64,000 bases of DNA, from contig JAJQJQ010000020.1 in assembly GCA_028622995.1 (NCBI GenBank), forward strand, positions 1,302,001 through 1,366,000. The letters are read 5' to 3'. Each line of letters starts with the position of its first letter. Position 1 is the first letter of the stretch. Below are positions 55,893 to 64,000 of this stretch, one piece after another. This DNA is from Panagrolaimus kolymaensis. Taxonomy: Eukaryota; Nematoda; Chromadorea; Rhabditida; Panagrolaimidae. Under the pieces are notes generated by a model. It searched no databases. It was not told where the DNA came from and saw only the letters and a program-made list of their open reading frames with translations. Position numbers and translations under genes: made by a program.

Positions 55893-56448
55893 ATGAAAAT
55901 TCATACTCTAAATACCGATGATGATCATCGCCCAAATTTGGAAAGCTCTGATGAAGAAAGTGGCAATGAAGGAAGTCAGCCTCCTCCTCGTCAACCTCAA
56001 GAATATTATGTTGGTGGATCAACAACTTCTGGTCAACAAGTTATCGATCCTCAATCTTCTCCTTTTGAATTATTTAATGCTCGTTTAAAACATCGCAACC
56101 GTCCTACATCTGGTGAAGTTGTAAGTTTGTTTTTTCTATTATTTTAAGAAAGTTATCTTTGATTAACTTTAACAGTTGTAATTGCTTAATTATCCAATGT
56201 CTTTATAGCTTCGTGTCAATCTTGAAATGTATGATGATGGTTTTACCATTGAAAACAGTGCTCTTCGACCTTTTACGGATCCAGCAAATATTGCTTTTAT
56301 TGATGCTTTGAAACGCCGTGAAACTCCTCCTGAATTAATTCTTCAACATGGCGATCGTCCAATTGATGTTCATTGTAGTATCGTTCCTGGAAAATATGTC
56401 TTCAAGCCATTCTCTGGTGCTGGACATCGTCTTGGTGGTGGACCTTAA
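55893..56448 (+). CDS. SEP-domain-only p47/UBXN2 paralogue lacking the UBX domain
   Basis: Two exons (55893-56120, 56209-56448), 155 residues. Residues 1-76 mirror the N-terminus of the p47 gene at 58289 (MKIHTLNTDDDHRPNLE against MRIHTLNNDDDDDRRPNLE; RQPQEYYVGG in both; GQQVIDPQ against GQQVLDPR). Exon 2 is the SEP domain (LRVNLEMYDDGFTIENSALR ... VFKPFSGAGHRLGGGP), which in p47 binds p97/CDC-48 and contributes to trimer formation. The intron sits at the same place as in the full-length paralogue. The protein ends straight after SEP, so the UBX domain that docks on p97 is missing. Either a shortened cofactor or a competitor; intact splice sites and frame argue against a dead gene. Confidence 0.85.
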
Positions 56449-56754
56449 AATAATTCTGATAATTGATATTTCTTGATTTGTTATGTTTTTTATATTCTTG
56501 TGTTTATTATATTAAATCTTTTTCTTTACTGTTTCGATGTTTTATTTCCTTGCATAAATATCGCAAAAAAAAAGCGGCTTTTAGATAACAATTTTTTATC
56601 AAAGTATTTATGATTGTTGCCATAGTTAATAGTGTACGGAATAATAATTCGACAAAATACAAAGCTCTCTAAATTTGGAAAGTTAAATAAGATTCTTCAA
56701 ATGCTAGAAGGTTTACAAGCGGGGAAATTCTAGGAAGTTAACTGTAATTAGTAT
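56449..56754. other. Convergent 3' region, SEP-only gene and carbonic anhydrase gene
   Basis: ATTAAA at about 56510 may be the polyadenylation signal of the plus-strand gene. No other feature is seen. Confidence 0.45.
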
Positions 56755-57764
56755 CTAATTTTTCTTTGCAGGCGAATTTTTCATTTCTTCATCCACTTCA
56801 GAAGTTAGCGTTGGTGAAGTATTTTCATCAATCATTATAAAATGTCCTTGTTTCTTTGAAAACATATACATATTTCCTGTGTAAATATCAAACCACATTG
56901 CATGAAGGAAAACTCGTCCACTTTCAATAAATTCTTGTAAGAATCCATGAGAAGCAACGTGAGTTAGCTGCTGAAGGGTATTTATTTGCGACAATTTATC
57001 TTCGACATTAAACTTTTCATCTGGATCTATTACGGCTGTGAAGCTGAAATTTGGAGGCTATGGGTATCTAAATCGTTTTTAAACAAATTTTACTTTAACA
57101 AAGACGGAATGTCAGCTTCAAATTTCAATTTCACCGATGATTCTGCTTTTAACCTTTGTTCGAGCTTTTGAATGCTCATATACCCATGACGTCTTAACCA
57201 ATGATCCTGGAAATTTTGATGATTTCTGAAATATTCATAGTGCCGCCTACCATTGGACTTTGAGGATCAAATTGTTTTGGACATTGATGAAGATTAAAAA
57301 GAGTGTTTATAGCTTTACAATCAGAATGACCACAAACAATAACATGATTAATTTTTCCTCTTTTAACTGCAAGCTCTAATGCCGCTGGTTCAGTTGTAAC
57401 CGATACTTCATATCCAGACATGCCTTAAAATTACGAATAATAATTAGCTGATGAAGATTATTGCTATAAAATCAACCATAATTTTTAGCATGTGGAATCA
57501 TATTTCCTGAATTCCTAACAACAAACATATCTCCCACTTGTGATTGAGTAAATCGGGCTGGCAACATTCTAAAAAATTGATTATTCAATTAAAAAAAGAT
57601 TTTAAAAAAATAAAAAGCTTTGCAAACCTAGAATCCATGCAAGTAAAGAAGACTGCTGTGGGATTTGGATTGTCTCGTACACGTTCAAATTGTTTTACAA
57701 GATCTGCTCGTACAGTACCTCGAAATCGGAGGATTCCATCAAGAACTTTTTGAAGCCCTGGCAT
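56755..57764 (-). CDS. bca-1: Beta-class carbonic anhydrase
   Basis: Five exons on the minus strand: 57764-57628, 57568-57477, 57423-57251, 57206-57094 and 57043-56755; 267 residues, the length of nematode and insect beta-CAs. It interconverts carbon dioxide and bicarbonate with a zinc ion. Zinc ligands are visible: C42 in TCMDSR (with the D44-R46 dyad), H109 and C112 in VCGHSDC. Substrate-channel text FVVRNSGNMIPH is present. The C-terminal half contains DHWLRRHGYMS, EDKLSQINTLQQLTHVASHG and MWFDIYTGNMYMF, typical of the family. The 44-base intron 3 (57207-57250) was placed because reading through it meets a stop within a few codons. TTTTTCAG sits one base before the ATG, a likely trans-splice acceptor. 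No targeting peptide is seen. Confidence 0.95.
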
Positions 57765-58288
57765 ACTGAAAAAGGTTTGTGTATTTAGTCAGAAATTAGC
57801 TGCAAATGGATAATAATATGGTAATGAAACTAATTGGGGTTTCGAGTGATATAGTGAATATTTATCATAGCATCATAAAATTTATAACAATCACGGAAAG
57901 TGCAACGTTGGGCATTTTATTCAGAGAAGAAAAAATTCTTCCATTTTTAAATCAACTTTTGCCATCCAAATTTGAAACGGTTCAAAATTTCTAATCAATG
58001 CACATGCTAGAACTAACAATTATTGTTCGATCAAACTTTGATTCAAAAAAGTTGTTGATGATGATGGCCTTAACCATTATAGAGACCAGTTAGTCCATCT
58101 TCAATTTCTCCTTACTTTTTTTTTCAATTGCTGTCATCCTTTTTTTCATTTATCGAAAGCAAAGCAAAAAAAAGTTACGAAAAACTTTCCTTTCTTTTTT
58201 TTTTACGAATTTGTAATTAATTCTTTATATTTTTTTCCAGATTTTTTACTTCCTCTATATATTCAGCTTTAATTTTTTTTGTCGCATC
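57765..58288. other. Divergent promoter region, bca-1 and ubxn-2
   Basis: Separates the start of the carbonic anhydrase gene (minus) from the p47 gene (plus). TTTTTTCCAG ending at 58240 is a candidate acceptor for the plus-strand leader. The small frame at 57806-57994 is not convincing. Confidence 0.5.
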
Positions 58289-59310
58289 ATGAGAATCCAT
58301 ACTTTAAATAACGATGATGATGATGATCGTCGACCAAATTTGGAGCGATCTGATGATGATGAAAGTGGCGAAGAAGAAGATCGCCCTCGTCAACCACAAG
58401 AATATTATGTTGGTGGATATGAATCTGGTCAACAAGTTTTGGATCCTCGTGGGGTAGCAAATCCTCCCGCTGGAATGTTCAATACCCGATTAAATTCATC
58501 TGGCCCTTCACGTTCTGGAGCTGCTGTAGTAAGATTTTTAAGCGGCGTTGAGTTTGATTAGACTTTTTTTGTATACCTTTTGGATTCCAATTTAATTCTT
58601 TCTCTTTCACAAAACTCTTTTTCGTTGTTTTGTTATTCCACAAAAAAGTGATGAAACTCAATCTCAACGCTGCTTTTTTTAAATGATGATATTGAAATTA
58701 ATATATTCCATTCTTTTAGGTTCGAGTTAATATCGAAATGTTTGATGACGGATTCACCGTTGATGATAGCCCTATTCGATCTTATAATGACCCAGCAAAT
58801 ATTGATTTTATGGACACCTTAAAACGGCGTGAAACCCCAGCAGAATTTCTTCAAAAATATGGTGGACGTCCCATTGATGTTCATTGCTTTAAAAAACCTG
58901 GAAATTATGTTTTTAAACCCTTTACTGGTGCAGGCCATCGTCTTGGTGCAGTTGTTCCTCAAACTATTGATCTCATAGATGCTGATCAACAACTTATTTC
59001 CGACACCGCTGCAACCACCGTTGATCAAATGCAATCACGTGCTCAAGAATCTATTACCCTTCGAGATGGCGAACCAACAACTCGAATTCAATTTCGCTTT
59101 CCAAATGGTCAACGTATCACAGGAATATTCAATCCTTCCATGACTATTGTAGATCATCTTCGAACTTTTGTTGTTTCAGCTGACCCCGCATTTGCCTTCA
59201 ATTTATTTTCATTCTTTGCTGGATTTCCACCTAAACAAACTGAAGATGAAGGTTCAACCATTGAAGCTGCCGATCTTTGCAATTCTGTTGTTAATGTTCG
59301 ACTTGTTTAA
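58289..59310 (+). CDS. ubxn-2: p47/UBXN2-type adaptor of CDC-48/p97 (SEP plus UBX)
   Basis: Two exons (58289-58528, 58720-59310), 276 residues. p47-type proteins are adaptors of the p97/CDC-48 ATPase in membrane fusion, phosphatase regulation and protein degradation. The N-terminus is acidic (DDDDD; DDDESGEEED) with RQPQEYYVGG and GQQVLDPRG. SEP at about 81-145 (VRVNIEMFDDGFTVDDSPIR; GKYVFKPF-type NYVFKPFTGAGHRLG). UBX at about 195-276 (TTRIQFRFPNGQRITGIFNP ... FAGFPPKQ ... LCNSVVNVRLV); the FPP-type loop needed to bind p97 is present. The UBA domain of vertebrate p47 is absent. The single intron is at the same place as in the upstream SEP-only paralogue. AATAAA near 59546. Confidence 0.95.
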
Positions 59311-62300
59311 GAAGAACATTTATAAATTATTTTACTTCTTAAACTCAGCACAATTTCTTTTGCTGAGGATCTCTTTATTTTAAACTTCTTTTTTATCATG
59401 TGTGATATGTAACCAAAAGTTAAGAAAGAATTGTATTTTATCGTTTCTTTGAATGTTAAAATAAAGTGTAAAAAATTTGATTTGATTTTTTTACACAAAA
59501 ATGCAACGAATTCTTTAGTTTTGGTGTGGATATTGGTTTTTGGTGAATAAAATATTATTTTTACGATAAAATCTTTCTATTATCAACAAACAAAAAAATA
59601 TATCTTCTTTAAATATACATACATACCTTTGATTACGAGGCACTTAAATATGCAGAACATTTTCTTTCTCGATTTTCAAAGAAATAAGGGCTTTCGGAAG
59701 CTTTTTTTTTTGAGTAATTTTTTTTTTGTCTGATCCTTCATTTATTTCTAAATTTAAATTTAAGCTTCTTTTCAGTATTCCCGTACCAAAAAATGAAATG
59801 TTTCAATTTTCGGTAGCTTTAACTGTTTTAAGGATAAGGTTTACTACGGTAGCTATTGTTTTCAATCCTCCTTCATTTTTAGAATCCAATTTTAAACTTT
59901 TTCCTTCCATAACCATCCATGCCCATCTAAATTGACACTTTTTTCACCTGCTGTTTTTCTTTAAAACATTTCTGGGTGATTGATTATCTTTTTTTGGATA
60001 TCTTTTGTTATTACATGTGACTCATTTATTTTGTTCTTCTTTTTTGGTAATTTTTGATTCTTTAAAATTCAAAAAGGCATGTCTTATTTCTTTCTTCTTC
60101 TTCATATGCTACCTTTTTCTTTGAATATTTTTGTATCAAAAGTATACTCTGGTTGGGTTTGGATGATGGTGGTGGCCGTTAATCTTTTCACAGCGGCGGC
60201 GTGCGCAACGGCTTTATTGTTCATCATCATCACATCGAGCATCGAAATGTGAATAATAAAGTAAGAAAGAAGACGACTGGCTCGAATCATCTTGCTTTCT
60301 TTCTTTCATATTTTTTGCTTACATCTTTCCCGCTTATTTTTTTTGTAACTTTTTAAATAAAAGTTTATATTTTTCCATACTTTTTTTTATTTCTAATAAA
60401 ATGAAGCATTCTTGCCTAAGAATTGTTTTGTTTAAATTTCAAAAAAAAAATTGTCTGCTTTTATTTTTTTATCACTTTTTGAAGCTCTGAATCACCAATA
60501 AAATAACCACAGAAAAATTTGATGCTTTTTTAAACACTATTTTTTTTTATGATTTTGTTTATAATATCGAAGCTGCAGCAACAATCATTTTTTTTTCTCC
60601 AAAAAAAGAAGAAAGAATTTGACATAAAAAAATATATTGCGGCTTCGATGATATTTTAATGCTGTTTAACTTTGGACGTTTATCGAATTTTTTTGCTTTC
60701 CAATTTACATCATTTTTTCTTTCTCTCTTTTTGTTGTTGGAATTTTTTGATCAATCAAATATTTGGTATGTTTTTGATTGCAGTTAAAGAAATTTAAGCT
60801 TATCATCATGAAACATTTTAAGTTAATCGGCTAAATTTAAAAAAAAGATTTATTGATAATTTAGTTAAATTTTTAGGTATTAGACATCATTAGCATTTTT
60901 TAAGGGTTTATGACTAAATAAAATTGACGGTTCATTGCTTTTTTTTTAAAGTGTTTAACGGTCAAAAAGGATATAAAGAAGATATTTACTTTCCAATCAA
61001 GTTTTACCAGTAGTCAGCTTTCTTTGATTACATCACTTTTTCAATTTTCAATAGGAGTTTAAGGCTGCAAATTTTCACTTTCGCTGCTCAAAGCTTCTTT
61101 CCATGAACCATGTCTTATGTAAAATGGCTGTGATTACTACTTACTCAAAAATTATTCATAAGTTAACCATCATCATATACATACATTTAAGTGAGTCATG
61201 GATGGGCTTGGGTGTTATTTCGTTTGTCTAAAAATCTTGTTGAAAACGCTTTCCTTCTCTACCAATTGACCGTTAATAAGCCATCATTTTTTTTAAAGTT
61301 AGTCATCCTCTCTAACAAAATCAAAGGCTCATAAATAAAAATGATTTTCTTCTGCTTCATTTCGGAGATTCAATTTAGTCTGTTTGAAAAAAAACCTGAA
61401 AAGGCTAGGCGGCGGTGGTGAAGCTTTATTGGAACCATGATTGAGTGATTTTACGGCATTTTTGAGTTTGTTTTTGAAAAATTCATTTTCCTATGAAAGT
61501 GGAATACTTCATTCCTTTTTACCTTTGAATGAAATACATCAACCAAACTTTTCTGATTTCACTTATTTTTTTAATGCAATCCTCAAAAAATCGAAACAAA
61601 TTACCAAAGATGTTCTTTTACCATTTTTCTTCCTACTATATTCGTGGTGGTTAAATAAACTAAAAACACCTTCTTTTTTTACACTCTTTCTTCAAAAACA
61701 TCTTCGATAAAACAACATCTGTGGTTTAGAAAAAAAAACTACCTTCTTAAAATTTAAAATTTTTATACAATTTTTTTTCTATCCCATGTATTTATCAGTT
61801 TTTTTTTTCCTTTTTTTTTTCTTAGTCCCCTTTATTTCCAACCAATTTCATCAACAACAAAAAAAAGGACAAACGGTTCACTGGTTGTGACCCTTTCTTT
61901 CTTTTCATTTCCCATTGCGCGCATCGTCGTTCTTTTTGATCAATGCGACGTTACTAAAAAGTAAAGAAAAAAGAAAGGAAAGGAAAGCGAAGGCGACGAA
62001 GAAGAAGAAAAACGGAACGTAACAGGTGAATTTTCTTTTTCGTCTTCTCCAAAACATCTTTTTAAATTTTATTATAAGGCTCTTTTTTACGTGCGTCTCG
62101 TTTTGTCCAACGACAACACAACAATTCTCTTTCCTTTATTTATGTCGCCCATCTCTTTTCAGTCCTTTGCGCAATCACACACATATTACTTTTGTCTTTC
62201 GCTTAAATTCAATATACAAAATAATTTTTTTTTGTCTTAAAAAAACTTCTACAGAAAATGAATGTATGTTTTTTTTTCTATCGTTCAAGATGTTATTGTT

Positions 62301-63884
62301 TGAAACTTTTTTTGGGGATTGGAGTTAAGAGACGACTCATTGTAATATATTAACATGCAATGGCAAAGATGCGGTTGTTTGGGCCTAAACTTGCACTACT
62401 TTTTTTTGTCGAATCATTGTTCACGTGAAAGATCCTAAAATTTTATCATAAACTTTCAACTTCATTTCTTTTCCCTAAAAACTTTTCGATTTCCTTTCTC
62501 TCTCGCACTCGAAAAAAAAACCATGTTTTCATTGAAGCAATCCCTTTTTTTTTGCATATTTTATGAATGCACTTTTTCTTCCTATTTTTTCCATGTCGAT
62601 GCTATAAACATAACAACAATTTCTCACTTATCTGAAACAAAAAAAATATGTTCAATTCCATGTTTTCCGATACATATATGTATTTATTTTATTGGGCGAT
62701 AATAACTAACCGTTTTAGTAGTTCCGACGATTCATTTTTTCTGTTTCGTTTCGTCCTTGTCCACTTAAAAAAAGATAGACGTAAAAAAATTATAATATCG
62801 ACCTAAATGTCAATCAAATACGGAAGAAAACTTTTTTTTGTTATATCTAATTTTTTCTTTGTAATTATAACTGGCGAATTGCCCAAATTTTTGTATCTTT
62901 GACACATCCGTTTTTTTTTTATTGTAAGGGGAAGAAAAAAGAAAGATTTTCTTCAAAGAAAGTTTAAAGTTTTTAATTGGTCTTTTTTTGTTACTGAATG
63001 TAAAAGTGATGATTTTAAAGAATTTATTGAATAAATTCAAATATAATTAAAACAGAATAACTATCGATTTATTAAACTTTTTGTATTCTAGTATGTTCAA
63101 AAATTTGAAGTCCTTCTTCAAGTGTGTTCTTTTCTTTCCTTCTGTTTTTCGGTTCTTGTTTGTGTTGTTTTTGAATTTTGATTGAACCGCGCAAAAAGTG
63201 TCACAGTCATCGACAACTTTTTTTCTTTCTATTCGCGTCCAACACTGTGTTGCAACATGCAAAAGTTTTACTTGTTTTGGCGCTTCTTTTCTTCCTCTTT
63301 TTTTTTCTCCGATCGTCGCAGATTTTTTTTTCTTGAAGTTTATTTATTTGCCACCTTTTTTATTGATCTTTTTTTATGATTTTTCCATGTACCACCATAA
63401 CTCTCATATATACACATACCTCTTGAATTCCTTTGCATAGATTCATTCACATATATTTTTATGCTTTAGGTGATTTTTAAGACGACCATCAAGAGATGAT
63501 GATTCATTTACCAACTATTTTTTTCATTTACGCCTGAAACTATTTCTTCTTTTTCGTGTAGGAGTGTTACTTGGCGTCAACGCCTCCTAAAAACTTTTTT
63601 CTCTCAATATCATTGTATATATGTTTATGGACCATTGATTTATTATTAATACAATATGGGTGTTTTAACATTTAAAGAGACCGTTTCGTTTATGGCGTGT
63701 TTGTTTGTATTGCGGTGTTTTGTTTTTGTTTGTGATATAATTGAACTTGTTTAACCTTTTTATATTTTTTAGCCGAAAGCTTCAAATACTGTTTATTTCG
63801 CTTTACTTTGATCTCATAATTTAAAGACCTAGCGCGCTTCAACGCGCATGTTTTTTTCTTAACAAACATTAACGAACAACAATC
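59311..63884. other. 4.6-kb gene-poor region upstream of a gene leaving the window
   Basis: No gene is supported. The open frames are Phe/Ser/Lys-rich products of T-rich or A-rich DNA. Small GC islands occur (GCGGCGGCGTGCGC near 60193; GGCGGCGGTGG near 61409). An imperfect inverted repeat pairs AATATCGAAGC at about 60565 with GCTTCGATGATATT at about 60643. The density of pyrimidine tracts and the short exon that follows suggest a long promoter or leader region. Confidence 0.5.
63832..63862 (+). promoter_or_regulatory. GC hairpin and minimal uORF in the leader of the last gene
   Basis: GCGCG-CTTCAA-CGCGC (63832-63847) is a five-pair GC stem in AT-rich DNA. It is followed at once by ATG TTT TTT TCT TAA (63848-63862), ending 22 bases before the start codon at 63885. 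It could modulate translation if transcribed. Confidence 0.35.
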
Positions 63885-63899
63885 ATGTCGAAGAAACCG
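63885..63899 (+). CDS. First coding exon (MSKKP) of a gene running off the window
   Basis: ATG in context CAATCATGTCG is followed by five codons, MSKKP, and a consensus donor GTGAGT at 63900. Many nematode genes for muscle and cytoskeletal proteins begin with such a short exon and a long first intron, but nothing here identifies the protein. The remainder lies beyond 64000. Confidence 0.4.
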
Positions 63900-64000
63900 G
63901 TGAGTAATCTTTTGTTTTTAATGCCTTTATGTATCATTTTTGGAGCATTGCTTGTTTTAATGTTAGCATTTCATCTGACGGTGATTCAATATTATTGATT

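Noticed and set aside
57194..57250. Read-through C-terminus ISEIIKISRIIG of the carbonic anhydrase frame
   Set aside because: The family continues with a conserved C-terminal half, which is recovered in frame by removing a 44-base intron with good GT and AG ends.
61441..63440. Frames of 65-100 residues in the last intergenic region
   Set aside because: All are dominated by Phe, Leu, Ser and Lys from homopolymer-rich DNA, and none has start context or motifs.

Overview
This window looks like nuclear DNA of a nematode. It is strongly AT-rich. The genes are cut into many short exons by introns of about 45-90 bases that begin GTAAGT or GTATGT and end TTTTCAG or TTTTTAG. Several start codons lie a few bases after an AG acceptor-like site, as expected for spliced-leader trans-splicing. 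The proteins are the usual worm orthologues: LATS/Warts, RAE1, ANKLE2, p47 and a beta-carbonic anhydrase. Species cannot be fixed from sequence alone; a rhabditid/tylenchine-type worm is an inference.

Layout. 1-19852 is one uninterrupted satellite array of about 160 monomers (123 and 126-127 bp) with higher-order structure; no gene is seen in it. 20058-31993 holds two tandem, same-strand copies of a 17-exon gene for an unrecognised Ser/Thr-type protein kinase (958 and 962 residues). The first copy carries a 1.33-kb foldback element in intron 15, and the second copy supplies the empty site. Between the copies lie a solo LTR with a 5-bp target duplication, a broken reading frame and a Helitron-like 3' end.

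34871-43012 is the LATS/Warts kinase of the Hippo pathway. Its 3.7-kb first intron holds two diverged copies of a dispersed repeat and a 1.3-kb non-autonomous hAT-type transposon with a perfect 8-bp target duplication, into which a TTAA-flanked MITE is nested. A convergent RAE1 mRNA-export factor follows (43573-44914, minus), then an ANKLE2-like protein (46097-47410, minus).

From 47.8 to 55.2 kb there are a protein tyrosine phosphatase, an orphan zinc-finger exon, a leucine-rich-repeat membrane protein, a compact SH2 tyrosine kinase and a small single-span membrane protein. From 55.9 to 59.3 kb two p47/UBXN2 paralogues flank a divergent beta-carbonic anhydrase; the first keeps only the SEP domain. 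59.3-63.9 kb is gene-free and ends in the first coding exon (MSKKP) of a gene running off the window.

The genes do not form one pathway. Links worth noting are two tandem duplications (kinase, p47) and a tyrosine kinase and a tyrosine phosphatase lying about 3.5 kb apart. The most unusual content is the mobile and repeat DNA: the satellite hierarchy, the foldback element with outward-facing tRNA-like promoters and an AT-hook tail in its loop, the nested hAT/MITE, and a family of GC-rich hairpins with GAA or GTA triloops.
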